Assembly: GCF_022427145.1 (NCBI RefSeq)
Contig: NZ_JAKSXN010000051.1
Span: forward strand, 1-41,306
Origin: Paenibacillus timonensis
GTDB lineage: Bacteria; Bacillota; Bacilli; Paenibacillales; Paenibacillaceae
Length of the DNA: 41,306 nt
Direction: 5' to 3'
Positions within the stretch are counted from its first letter, which is position 1, and each line of letters opens with the position of its first letter. This document shows, piece after piece, positions 16,428 through 25,107 of this stretch. The position numbers and the translations under genes were made by a program. The notes below the pieces were generated by a model. It ran no database searches. It saw only the letters and a program-made list of their open reading frames with translations, and had not been told where the DNA came from.

Positions 16428-17113
16428 GCCTGCACCCCCGTGTCGGCCCACAGGTATCCCAGCCCGTAGACGGTCTTGATATATTGGGGGGCAGAGGGAT
16501 CCTCTTCGATTTTGGCCCGCAATCGTTTGACCGTAACGGTCAGCGCGTTTTCATCCACAAATTCGGCATCATGCCCCCATACGAGATAGATCAGCTGCTC
16601 CCGGGTCAGAATTTGTCCGCGGTGGCTTACCAGCGCTTTCAGCAGTTTTTGTTCCGTCACGCTGAGCGGGATGGCTGCGCCCTCCTTGCGGTAGTCCATT
16701 TTGCCGAAATCGAACACCAGAGAGCCGATATTCACTTTATCCTCGCGGCTCGGATCGCAGCGCCGGAGCACGGCCATCACCCGGGATCGGAGCACCATCA
16801 GGCTGAACGGCTTCGTGATATAGTCATCCCCGCCCAGCTCGAAGCCCATCACGATGTCGGACTCCATATCGTTCGCCGTCAGGAAGATGACCGGCACCCG
16901 CGAAGCCTCCCGGAGTTTGGCGCAGAAATCCAGACCGCTCCCGTCCGGCAGCCTGACGTCAAGCAGCACCAGATCGATCCCGCCCGCCGCCAGCCGCTCC
17001 TCCGCTCCGGCCAGATCATACGCTTGCTCCACGGCAATTCCGTCCCGGGCCAACGTCAACGCGATGCCTTTGTTTAAGCCTGCATCATCTTCAACGATCA
17101 GAATGTTCGTCAT
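16424..17113 (-). CDS. OmpR-family response regulator
   Basis: The 229-residue regulator has a receiver domain (1-115; acidic pair ED8-9 region, phospho-acceptor Asp52 in LLDVRLPDG, Lys in ITKPF near 102) and a C-terminal winged helix (about 130-225, SVTEQKLLKALVSHRGQILTREQL and VKRLRAKIEEDP). It pairs with the kinase that overlaps it by 4 nt. The gene order regulator-kinase-ATPase-permease suggests control of the downstream exporter, probably in response to an envelope-active compound. Confidence 0.92.
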   Translation of the reverse strand: MTNILIVEDDAGLNKGIALTLARDGIAVEQAYDLAGAEERLAAGGIDLVLLDVRLPDGSGLDFCAKLREASRVPVIFLTANDMESDIVMGFELGGDDYITKPFSLMVLRSRVMAVLRRCDPSREDKVNIGSLVFDFGKMDYRKEGAAIPLSVTEQKLLKALVSHRGQILTREQLIYLVWGHDAEFVDENALTVTVKRLRAKIEEDPSAPQYIKTVYGLGYLWADTGVQA

Positions 17114-17157
17114 GACCGATTGCCAACCTGCCTTCCCAATTCCATTAAACTGGCCCT

Positions 17158-17163
17158 ATTATA
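17158..17163 (-). promoter_or_regulatory. -10 box of the two-component operon, flanked by an inverted repeat
   Basis: TATAAT on the minus strand lacks a clear -35 partner. CCGATTG (17116-17122) and CAATCGG (17166-17172) flank it as a 7-bp inverted repeat 43 bp apart, possibly regulator sites. The repeat may be coincidental. Confidence 0.5.
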
Positions 17164-17196
17164 CACAATCGGCAAGGAAAGGGGATGATAGATTGG

Positions 17197-18078
17197 TTAC
17201 TTTTTTCGGCTGCGCAGCTCTTTCATGATCTTGCGGCCGGTCGGCGTTTGCGCCAGTCCGCCTTGCGCGGTTTCGCGGTGACGGCTGGGCATCGCCGAAC
17301 CGACCTCCAGCATCACGTCGATGACTTCGTCCGACGGGATCGCGCTGCGCACGCCGGCCAGCGCCATATCGGCGGCGGCCAGCGCGTTAACGGCACCGAA
17401 GCCGTTGCGAACGATGCAGGGAATCTCCACCAGGCCGCCGACGGGATCGCAGATCAAGCCCAACGTGTTCTTCAGCGCGAGGCCGACGGCGTGCACCGCC
17501 TGCTCCGGCGTCCCGCCGCGCAGCTCGACCATCGCTCCGGCCGCCATCCCGATCGCCGATCCGATTTCCGCCTGGCAGCCGCCTTCCGCGCCGGAAATAA
17601 ACGAATTGTTGGCGATCACGTAGCCGATGGCCCCGGCGCAAAACAACCCGCGCACGAGGTGCTCATCTTCCCATCCGAAACGCTCTTGGGCGCTGACGAA
17701 CACGCCCGGGATGATGCCGCAGGAACCCGCTGTCGGCGTGGCCACGATCCGCCCCATCGAGGCGTTGACCTCCGACACCGCCAGCGCGTAAGCCATGGCC
17801 TGGCAAGCGATGTCGCCGACGGACGCCTCTCCGCCGACGCGGTAAGTCTCCACCCGCTTGGCGTCGCCGCCCGTCAGTCCGCTCGTGGAGACGATGTCCT
17901 CCGTCAGCCCCTTGCGTACCGCCGTTTTCATGATTTGGTAGTATTCGCCCATGGCGTTCAAGATCTCGGACTCCGATTGCCCGCTCTCCGCCGCCTGATC
18001 CTGAATCATGATGCCGGAAATCGTCTGGGATTCCCGCTCACATAATTCGACCAGCTCCCGCAAATTTTTAAATCGCAT
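17197..18078 (-). CDS. sdaAA: L-serine dehydratase, iron-sulfur-dependent, alpha subunit
   Basis: This 293-residue catalytic subunit with SdaAB deaminates L-serine to pyruvate and ammonia in the cytoplasm using a [4Fe-4S] cluster. Conserved features include PTAGSCGIIPGVF (about 115-127), GAEGGCQAEIGSAIGMAAGA (about 165-185) and ICDPVGGLVEIPC (about 215-230), which hold the Cys residues likely to ligate the cluster. The C-terminus QTPTGRKIM is also typical. An AAAGGAG site precedes the ATG, 16 bp after sdaAB. The pair is under glycine riboswitch control. Confidence 0.95.
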   Translation of the reverse strand: MRFKNLRELVELCERESQTISGIMIQDQAAESGQSESEILNAMGEYYQIMKTAVRKGLTEDIVSTSGLTGGDAKRVETYRVGGEASVGDIACQAMAYALAVSEVNASMGRIVATPTAGSCGIIPGVFVSAQERFGWEDEHLVRGLFCAGAIGYVIANNSFISGAEGGCQAEIGSAIGMAAGAMVELRGGTPEQAVHAVGLALKNTLGLICDPVGGLVEIPCIVRNGFGAVNALAAADMALAGVRSAIPSDEVIDVMLEVGSAMPSRHRETAQGGLAQTPTGRKIMKELRSRKK

Positions 18079-18094
18079 CCTGCCTGCTCCTTTC

Positions 18095-18766
18095 TTATCT
18101 CGTCAGATCGATATAAACTACCCGGCTGACATGCTCCAGCGAGCCGATCGCCTCCCATAATTCCGGCGGGATGGGCGAGTCGGCTTCCACGACGGTCAAC
18201 GCCTCAGCGGTCCGCCCTTTCCGGTCGGTGATGATGTAGCCGATGTTGACGTTCTCCCGGCTGAACAAGGCGGTAATCCCGGCCAATACCCCTTGCCGGT
18301 CGGCATGGGATATGACTAGGGTCGGCAGCTCGCCCGAGCTCTTCACCTCAAACCCGTCGATGCTGCGAATGACGATCGTCCCTCCGCCGATGGAAGCACC
18401 CGTCACCTCCGTATGCCGGCCGTCTTGGCCGGTTAGTTTTATTTTTACCGTATTTGGGTGTGCTCCAGGCAGGACTCCCGTAGAAAATCCGATCTTGATC
18501 CCCTGCTCCTCGGCGTCTTGCAGCGAATGGCGGATTCGCTCGTCGTCCGTGCGGTAATCGAGGATGCCGCCAACCACGGCCAAATCGGTACCGTGTCCGC
18601 TATACGTTTCGGCAAAAGAGCCGTAGAAGCAAATCGCCGCTTCCGCCGGCGCACTCCCAAGCAGTTGACGGGCAAACCGTCCGATCCGCACCGCCCCGGC
18701 CGTATGCGAGCTGGAAGGCCCGATCATCGCGGGACCGATAATGGAGAACACGTTTTTGAATCGCAT
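18095..18766 (-). CDS. sdaAB: L-serine dehydratase, iron-sulfur-dependent, beta subunit
   Basis: This 223-residue subunit carries the family opening FSIIGPAMIGPSSSHTAGAVRIG (residues 6-28; shown for position, key part SSSHTAG) and a C-terminal ACT domain from about 148 (PTLVISHADRQGVLAGITAL), which may bind serine or glycine as an allosteric site. Its first five residues, MRFKN, are identical to those of SdaAA. It is the first gene after the tandem glycine riboswitch and terminator, so it receives the switch directly. Confidence 0.95.
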   Translation of the reverse strand: MRFKNVFSIIGPAMIGPSSSHTAGAVRIGRFARQLLGSAPAEAAICFYGSFAETYSGHGTDLAVVGGILDYRTDDERIRHSLQDAEEQGIKIGFSTGVLPGAHPNTVKIKLTGQDGRHTEVTGASIGGGTIVIRSIDGFEVKSSGELPTLVISHADRQGVLAGITALFSRENVNIGYIITDRKGRTAEALTVVEADSPIPPELWEAIGSLEHVSRVVYIDLTR

Positions 18767-18817
18767 GGATTAATCTCTCCCTTGTTTACAATAAGGATGT
18801 CTCATCAGCCGATCACG

Positions 18818-18860
18818 AAAAAGAGACAGGACAAAAAGGCCGCTGCCCTTTTGCTCTGTC
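18818..18860 (-). terminator. Terminator of the glycine riboswitch
   Basis: On the minus strand GACAG and CAAAAGG pair with CCTTTTTG and CTGTC, followed by TCTTTTT. Its left arm GACAG overlaps the 3' strand of aptamer-2 P1 (CAGAG pairing with CTCTG), so aptamer folding and termination are mutually exclusive: glycine should turn the operon on. Confidence 0.8.
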
Positions 18861-19066
18861 CCCGTTACCTGAAAGTTTAATGTTCCCGGTGAACCGTTGA
18901 TCCGGGATCCATGTACCTCTTGGGTGGCTGATCGCTCTCTCCAGAGTGGCGTCCGATCATGGTCCTTGTACCTGAGAGATTCGGCTGCCGGGTTGCAGGA
19001 CCGGCCCTTTGCTCCTTCGGTGCCGCTCTTGGCTAGCCGTTTCGGTTCGCCATGCGGACTCTCCCA
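18850..19066 (-). promoter_or_regulatory. Tandem glycine riboswitch
   Basis: The minus strand reads GGGAGAGTCC, GCACCGAAGGAGCAA and AATCTCTCAGGTACAAGGAC for aptamer 1, then ACTCTGGAGAGAG, CCACCCAAGAGGTACA and AACTTTCAGGT followed by GGGGACAGAG for aptamer 2. These are the conserved blocks of the cooperative gcvT-type glycine switch. It precedes sdaAB-sdaAA rather than the glycine cleavage operon. Confidence 0.95.
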
Positions 19067-19096
19067 TCATCCTCATTCGCCTGTATGAATTGTATT

Positions 19097-19125
19097 AATG
19101 TAAAACGAAGTTAGTAAGATGTCAA
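19097..19125 (-). promoter_or_regulatory. Promoter of the glycine riboswitch-sda operon
   Basis: Consensus TTGACA (19120-19125), 17-nt spacer, TACATT (19097-19102) on the minus strand. The start would fall about 25 nt before the first aptamer block. Confidence 0.75.
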
Positions 19126-19220
19126 GATAACTTACATAAGATTACGTATTTCGTCAATCTATTCTAGTCATATTTTCCTATTTTTATGTGAAAATATAGT
19201 TATTTTTCATATAGAACCAC

Positions 19221-19249
19221 TTGTATCCTTAATTTTACAGATATATACT
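19221..19249 (+). promoter_or_regulatory. Candidate promoter of the S8 protease
   Basis: TTGTAT (19221-19226), 17-nt spacer, TATACT (19244-19249). It lies in the AT-rich 450-bp gap before the protease. The leader would be over 300 nt. The gap also holds four tandem 6-bp CTTCAA-type units (19372-19395) and an exceptionally strong Shine-Dalgarno sequence at 19444-19454. Confidence 0.45.
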
Positions 19250-19452
19250 ATCTCCAACAACTCCAGATTTTACCTTATTTTATGAATTGTTGAAAATAAG
19301 GTGCACTCCGCGTCAACTTTCCTTCACATCAGGATGACTTGGATTTCCGTTACGCCTCTCACTCCATCCGGCTTCAACTTCAACTTCAATTTCAACTTCT
19401 CATCCACCATGGCATACCCGCATTTGCTTCAATAACTTCGATTAAGGAGGTG

Positions 19453-19572
19453 ATGAACAAAGGGACGCTTGCTCTTGCTCCACCCGTTTCCAGGCATAAC
19501 GTGTCCGGACCTTGCCGAACGTTGCTCCGGGCGGCCGCCAAAGGATGTATGCTGGACTTTAAAACCTCATAA
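19453..19572 (+). CDS. Possible 39-residue leader peptide upstream of the protease
   Basis: An ATG at 19453 opens a 39-codon frame (MNKGTLALAPPVSRH at its start) that stops at 19570-19572, inside the region giving the protease its ribosome site. Upstream is AAGGAGGTGAT, an 11-nt perfect complement of the Bacillales 16S 3' end, but its GGAGG core is only 2 nt from the ATG, which is poor spacing. The peptide shows no recognised motif. It may be a coupled leader peptide, or the sequence may be a ribosome-binding element without a coding role. Low confidence as a gene. Confidence 0.25.
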   Translation: MNKGTLALAPPVSRHNVSGPCRTLLRAAAKGCMLDFKTS

Positions 19573-19586
19573 AGGGAGTGAAGAAG

Positions 19587-22500
19587 TTGATAAGTCTCAA
19601 GAGATTTCGCAAATCTTTCTCGCTTGGCATGTCGATTCTTCTGGCGTTGACCCTCGTTCCCGCAGCCTCTGCCGACAGCAGCGGAGTTTCGGGAAAAAGC
19701 AGCCTGAAGTCGACCGCGCCCCACGTGGCCGAAGCCAAAATCGACGCCAAATTGCAGACCCAGTTTAAGCAGGACGACTTCGTCACCTACCTAGTCAAAC
19801 TCAAAGAACAAACCGATACGGCCTCGGTCGCCAAGCTGGCTCTCCAGAAAGCCACGCTGGAGAAAGCAACGCCTTCCGCCGCGAAGCTTTCCGCCCGAAC
19901 CTCCGTCGTCAGCGCGTTGCGCGAGACCGCCTCCCGCACCCAATTCGCGCTGGAGGATTACTTGCAGAAAGCCCAGCAATCCGGAAACGTGAAAGACTAC
20001 AAAAGCTACTTTATCGTAAATGCCATGGCGGTGACAAGTACGAAAGAGGTACTGGAGCAAATCGCCCTTTTTCCTGAAGTGGAGAAGATCCTCCCGAATG
20101 AAGAACGTCACTTGCAAAAGGTCGAAATCCATAAAGAACCGGCAACGCTGCCCGTCGAAGAGACGCCTTCCGCGAAACCGGCTGACGGAAAGGCGTCTTC
20201 GCTGGACGGCGCAAGCAAGGATCCGGCGAAGGTCACGCCTAGCAGCGTCGAATGGAACATCGCCCAAGTCAATGCCCCCGAGGTTTGGAACATGGGCATC
20301 GACGGGACCGGCATCGTCGTCGCCAACCTCGATACCGGCGTCGAGCTGAACCACCCGGCCTTGCGGAGCAAATGGCGCGGATTCGATGCCTCGGGCAATA
20401 TCGTCGATCCCGAGCTCAGCTGGTACGATCCGCATAGCCATGCTTCGCTCCCGACGGATGGCCACGGCCACGGCACGCACACCATGGGGACGATGGTCGG
20501 CTCGGAGCCGGACGGCTCGAACCAGATCGGAGTCGCGCCGGGGGCCAAATGGATCGCGGTTCGCATTTTTAACCCCTCTACCACGGACGCGATCATCCTG
20601 GACGGCGGCCAGTGGCTGCTGGCCCCGGTGGATTCCGAAGGAAATCTCCATCCGGAGCTGGCTCCCGATGTCGTCAACAACTCCTGGGGCGGCGGACCCG
20701 GCATCGACGAATGGTTCCGCCCGATCGTGCAGGCTTGGAGAAGCGCGCAGATCTTCCCCGAGTTTTCGGCAGGCAACGTTGATGAATTCAACCCGGGCGG
20801 CCCCGGTTCCGTCGCCGCACCGGCCAACTATCCCGAGGCGTTCGCCACCGGCGCCACCGATATCAACGGGAATTTGGCCGACTTCTCTTTGCGGGGCCCT
20901 TCGCCTTACGACAAAATTAAACCGGAGGTTTCCGCGCCGGGCGTGAACATCCGCTCCTCCGTCCCCGGCGGAGTCTATGAGGGGGGCTGGGACGGCACCT
21001 CGATGGCCGGTCCGCATACGACGGCGATCGCCGCCCTGCTGCTGCAGGCGAACCACTCCCTCACGGTAGACCAGCTGGAGGATATCCTGACCAGCACGGC
21101 TACGCCTCGGACGGACAGCGAATATCCCACGACGCCCAACAATGGGTACGGAAGCGGGATCGTGAATGCGTTGGATGCCGTCGGCTCCGTCCTGCAAGGG
21201 GTAGGCACCGTTTCCGGGCGCGTAGTCACCGCCGGAGAGGACCTGGACGAGCCGGCTTTGGAACATACGCCACCACCTTTAGTATATGAAGGCTTCGACG
21301 TGACGCTTTCCGCACGCGTCAGCGACGATGTCGCCGTCACGTCGGTCGAATTTTACGCCAAGGAAGCAGGAACCAGCCATTATTTATACCTACCGGCTAA
21401 ACGGGTTTCCGGGAATGAAAAGGACGGTGAATACGAAGCCACCGTCCCCGCCTTCCTGATCGGGACGGCCGGACTAGAATATTACATTCGGGTGAATGAC
21501 TTCGGCAACAACGGGTTCGACAGCAAGCCGTATGCCGTCACGGTGTCGGCCGGCATCGAGCCGGGGTATCTCCAGGATTTTGAGACGGAGGTCACCGGGT
21601 TCCAGTCGGGCGGTACCGGGAACACCTGGGCCTGGGGAACGCCGGTTAGCGGACCGGGCAGCGCTTATTCCGGCGACAAGGTGTACGCCAGCAATTTGAC
21701 CGGAAGTTACGCCTCCGGCGCCGATTCGTATCTGCTGACGCCGCCGATCGATTTGACGGATAGCCCGCGAGGGGCGCTGCTTTCTTTTAAACATTGGTAT
21801 GACCTGGAGGCAAGCCGCGATTTCGGCACGGTGTACATCGCTTCCTTGGACACCGATTACGCTTTCGTTCCGCTGGCGGAATTCACCGGCACGAGCGGCG
21901 GCTGGAAAACGCAATATCTGGACCTGCGCGAATATGCCGGCCAACAGATTTACCTGCAGTTCGGACTGAGCAGCGACGGCTCCGTGCAGAAGGCCGGCTG
22001 GTACCTGGACGACCTGTCCCTGCAAGCGCCTGACGCCACTGCGCCTGCGGCACCTGCCGATCTGAGCGGTTCCGTCAATTTTGCCGGCAACGCCGAATTG
22101 TCCTGGTCCCCGTCCGCCGATGAGGACGTGAAGCTGTATACGGTGTACCGTTCGACCACGTCGGGATCCGGTTATGCAGCGATCGGAACTACCGCGCAGA
22201 CGGTATTCACCGATGCGGCAACCGAAACGGATCATACCTATTATTACGCAGTCACCGCGACGGATTACAGCGACAACGAAAGCGCCAAGTCCAACGAGCT
22301 GGAGCTAACGGTCGTGCGTCCGGCAACGGTATTCAGCGACAACTTCGACGGCAGCAGCGACAATGGATGGACGCACAGCGGAACACGGGACGAATGGGAA
22401 CGCGGCATTCCTGCGGGGACTGGACCGGCCAGCGCGGTCTCGGCGCCTAACGTTTGGGGGACCGACCTCGACAACAGCTATGAGAATGGAGCAAGCGCCT

Positions 22501-25046
22501 CCCTCGTCTCCCCGACGATCGATTTGGGCGCCGTCGATCATGCCACGCTGCTGTTTGATCAGTGGTTCGAAATCGAAACCAATTACGATAACGGTTATGT
22601 GGAGATCAGCTCCGACGGCGGAAATACGTGGAACGAGCTGGGCAAATTCTCGCATAGCACAAACGGCAAGCAGTGGAGCCCGGTATACTACAATCTCGAT
22701 GCTTACGCCGGAGAACAAGTCAAGGTGCGGTTCCGATTAACGACGGACAACAGCGTCGTGAAAGCCGGCTGGTACATCGACAACGTTCAGGTGTTAAGCG
22801 CAAATACGCCGGAATCTCTCGTAACGAAGAACGTGCTTGGCGAAGCAAGTACGAAAGCGGACAAGGCGGTAAAATCCGGACCTGCCTATAAGCTGATCCG
22901 TACGAGCAAGGCCGAATACGAACAGCTCGTGGAGCAAGCGAAGCCTGCCGGAGACATCGGCATCAGCAGCCTGCCGGCGAGTGCGACCGTAACGGTGCTG
23001 GAAACCGGGCGTTCGGTGAAAACCGATCCCGCCACCGGACGGTACAGCTTGAATCACGTCGCCGGGGATTACACGCTGAAAGCGGAGGCCTATGGCTATT
23101 ATCCGCAAACGGCAAATGTCACCGTTGCCGATCAAACGAACGCCAAGGTGAACTTCAACCTGCAGCCGATTCCGAAAGGAACCCTTGGCGGGACGATTAC
23201 CGACGAACGCACCGGAGAGCCGATTCAAGGCGCTACCGTCATGGTGCTAGAGGATGCGACGATCGCGCCTCAATCGACCGGAGCCGATGGAAGCTTCTCG
23301 TTCGAGGTGCTGGAAGGCACCTATACGTTGTCGGTCCGAGCGGCCGATTATTACGGGAATACGTTAACCGTTACGGTTCCGCCGAACGGAACGGCCGACG
23401 GCTCATTGGCCCTCAAGCCATTCGTCGGCTTGCCGGGCGAAATCGCCTACGATGACGGCACGGCGGAGAATGCCTGGGCCTTCAACGCCGCAAATAACGC
23501 TTGGGCCGTTCGCATGACGCCGGACGCCGGCGCGGCGCAAATCACCGGCGCGTCGATCCGGTTCTGGAACACCGAATGGCCGGTTCCGGGCGGAACCGCC
23601 TTCCAATATGCCGTTTACGATGCATCGGGACCGGACGGGGCGCCGGGGCGGCCATTAGCCGGTCCGTTTGACGGCACGGCGCTGCGCAACGACCAATGGA
23701 CCGTGCTCGAGCTGCCGGAACCGGTAACCGTCGAAGGGGACTTCTATATCGTCTACATTCAAACATTGGCCGGAACGAGCGCTCCTGGAGTAGCCACCGA
23801 CGAAACCGGTCCGAACGCCCACCGCAGCTGGAATCGGATCAGCGGAACGTGGGGCTTGACGGACGAAGAAGAAGGCAACTACATGATTCGCGCCACCGTG
23901 CGTTATCCGGTGAACGCGCCGGTGATTACGTCTCCGACGAACGGGGCTTACACGAATCAAACCACCTTCACCGTGACCGGAACCTCGCCAGCCAACGACG
24001 CCGACGTTAAGCTCTACAACGGCACCGAGCTGGCAGGCGAAACCACGGTCGAAAATGGGCAGTTCAGCCTGCCGATCGAGCTTCATGACGGAGCCAACGC
24101 CTTGTCTGCCGAAGTGATCGTGAACGGGAAAACAACCGACCGTTCGCTGCCGGTCACGATTACGCTGGACACCGCCGCTCCGGAGCTGGATGTCGTTTCG
24201 CCGGTGGATGGCTTCCGGACCAATTCGGAAGTGCTGAACGTGACGGGCTCTGCGCTCGATGAGTTCCTGAGCAAGCTGACCGTAAATGGTCAAGAGGTTC
24301 CGCTGGAAGGCGGCGGCGCATTTGCGTACCGCTTGCTGATTAACGCCGGCGAAAATCGGATCACCGTCACCGCGTCGGACCTGGCCGGAAACGAAACGAC
24401 GGTCACCCGGACCGTATACGTGGATACCGAGCTGCCGGAGATCGCCCATCTGACGCCGGCTGAGGACGTCCATCTGACAGCAGGAGAAGCGCTGTCGGTA
24501 TCCTTTGACAGCGTTCCGGGTCTTACGGCTTCGTTCCGCATCGAGTTGCCGTTGTCGTTATCGGGCGGTGCGGGCAACGGAATTCCGCTTACTGAAACGA
24601 CGCCGGGGCATTACGAGGGGACGTATACGACGCCCGCATCGCTTGTCCTGGAAGGCGGCCTGATCGTGGTTACGGTTCGGGACGCGGCTGGGAACAGCGG
24701 CGACTTCCAGGCACCGGGCCGCTTGTTCGTCAGCGCACCGGGTGAGGATCCCGGGGAAGATCCTGGAGAGGATCCTGGAAACACCCCGAACGTCCTGCCG
24801 GTTGCCGTGATCGATGCCGTCGAGCGTGCAGCCAAGAATAAACAGATCGACTTTGACGGTTCGGCCTCCTCGGATACCGACGGCCGCATCGTCCGCTACA
24901 GCTGGTCGTTCAGCGACGGCGGCACGGAGCTCGGCCCCAAAGTCAATCACCGTTTTTCTGCCGCCGGTGGTTATACCGTCACCTTGACGGTGACCGATGA
25001 CGACGGCGCCGTAAGCTCGGTGGTTCACAAAATCGTGATCCGGTAA
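19587..25046 (+). CDS. Large secreted S8 serine protease, bacillopeptidase F-like, multidomain
   Basis: About 1,819 residues with a signal peptide (basic start, hydrophobic core, cut near PAASA) and an inhibitor-like propeptide to about 180. The subtilisin domain (about 220-530) has catalytic Asp249 (NLDTGVE), His295 (GHGTHT) and Ser472 (DGTSMAGPH), plus the oxyanion Asn in NNSWGG. Then come an Ig-like segment, two MAM/choice-of-anchor-J-like sandwiches (about 660-815 and 910-1070, both ending GWYxD-V/L) around an FN3 domain, two carboxypeptidase-regulatory-like domains (about 1115-1270), a bacillopeptidase-type sandwich, two or three Ig-like domains, an acidic PGED-repeat linker (about 1717-1735) and a C-terminal PKD domain. 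No LPxTG or SLH anchor is seen, so it is probably released. The start is TTG at 19587 (GGGAG 8 nt upstream); GTG at 19578 is the alternative. Confidence 0.9.
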   Translation: MISLKRFRKSFSLGMSILLALTLVPAASADSSGVSGKSSLKSTAPHVAEAKIDAKLQTQFKQDDFVTYLVKLKEQTDTASVAKLALQKATLEKATPSAAKLSARTSVVSALRETASRTQFALEDYLQKAQQSGNVKDYKSYFIVNAMAVTSTKEVLEQIALFPEVEKILPNEERHLQKVEIHKEPATLPVEETPSAKPADGKASSLDGASKDPAKVTPSSVEWNIAQVNAPEVWNMGIDGTGIVVANLDTGVELNHPALRSKWRGFDASGNIVDPELSWYDPHSHASLPTDGHGHGTHTMGTMVGSEPDGSNQIGVAPGAKWIAVRIFNPSTTDAIILDGGQWLLAPVDSEGNLHPELAPDVVNNSWGGGPGIDEWFRPIVQAWRSAQIFPEFSAGNVDEFNPGGPGSVAAPANYPEAFATGATDINGNLADFSLRGPSPYDKIKPEVSAPGVNIRSSVPGGVYEGGWDGTSMAGPHTTAIAALLLQANHSLTVDQLEDILTSTATPRTDSEYPTTPNNGYGSGIVNALDAVGSVLQGVGTVSGRVVTAGEDLDEPALEHTPPPLVYEGFDVTLSARVSDDVAVTSVEFYAKEAGTSHYLYLPAKRVSGNEKDGEYEATVPAFLIGTAGLEYYIRVNDFGNNGFDSKPYAVTVSAGIEPGYLQDFETEVTGFQSGGTGNTWAWGTPVSGPGSAYSGDKVYASNLTGSYASGADSYLLTPPIDLTDSPRGALLSFKHWYDLEASRDFGTVYIASLDTDYAFVPLAEFTGTSGGWKTQYLDLREYAGQQIYLQFGLSSDGSVQKAGWYLDDLSLQAPDATAPAAPADLSGSVNFAGNAELSWSPSADEDVKLYTVYRSTTSGSGYAAIGTTAQTVFTDAATETDHTYYYAVTATDYSDNESAKSNELELTVVRPATVFSDNFDGSSDNGWTHSGTRDEWERGIPAGTGPASAVSAPNVWGTDLDNSYENGASASLVSPTIDLGAVDHATLLFDQWFEIETNYDNGYVEISSDGGNTWNELGKFSHSTNGKQWSPVYYNLDAYAGEQVKVRFRLTTDNSVVKAGWYIDNVQVLSANTPESLVTKNVLGEASTKADKAVKSGPAYKLIRTSKAEYEQLVEQAKPAGDIGISSLPASATVTVLETGRSVKTDPATGRYSLNHVAGDYTLKAEAYGYYPQTANVTVADQTNAKVNFNLQPIPKGTLGGTITDERTGEPIQGATVMVLEDATIAPQSTGADGSFSFEVLEGTYTLSVRAADYYGNTLTVTVPPNGTADGSLALKPFVGLPGEIAYDDGTAENAWAFNAANNAWAVRMTPDAGAAQITGASIRFWNTEWPVPGGTAFQYAVYDASGPDGAPGRPLAGPFDGTALRNDQWTVLELPEPVTVEGDFYIVYIQTLAGTSAPGVATDETGPNAHRSWNRISGTWGLTDEEEGNYMIRATVRYPVNAPVITSPTNGAYTNQTTFTVTGTSPANDADVKLYNGTELAGETTVENGQFSLPIELHDGANALSAEVIVNGKTTDRSLPVTITLDTAAPELDVVSPVDGFRTNSEVLNVTGSALDEFLSKLTVNGQEVPLEGGGAFAYRLLINAGENRITVTASDLAGNETTVTRTVYVDTELPEIAHLTPAEDVHLTAGEALSVSFDSVPGLTASFRIELPLSLSGGAGNGIPLTETTPGHYEGTYTTPASLVLEGGLIVVTVRDAAGNSGDFQAPGRLFVSAPGEDPGEDPGEDPGNTPNVLPVAVIDAVERAAKNKQIDFDGSASSDTDGRIVRYSWSFSDGGTELGPKVNHRFSAAGGYTVTLTVTDDDGAVSSVVHKIVIR

Positions 25047-25063
25047 TTTTCGGACCCAAAGCA

Positions 25064-25105
25064 AATCGGCTCCAAGCGGTTTATGCCGCTTGGAGCCGAT
25101 TTTTT
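25064..25105 (+). terminator. Strong terminator after the S8 protease
   Basis: A perfect 16-bp stem (AATCGGCTCCAAGCGG at 25064-25079 with its complement at 25086-25101) is followed by six T. It also lies just past the end of the convergent nucleotidyltransferase-like gene. Confidence 0.92.
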
Positions 25106-25107
25106 AA

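Noticed and set aside
19791..21266. 491-codon minus-strand frame inside the protease
   Set aside because: Antisense to the catalytic domain with all subtilisin motifs; no ribosome site or domain.
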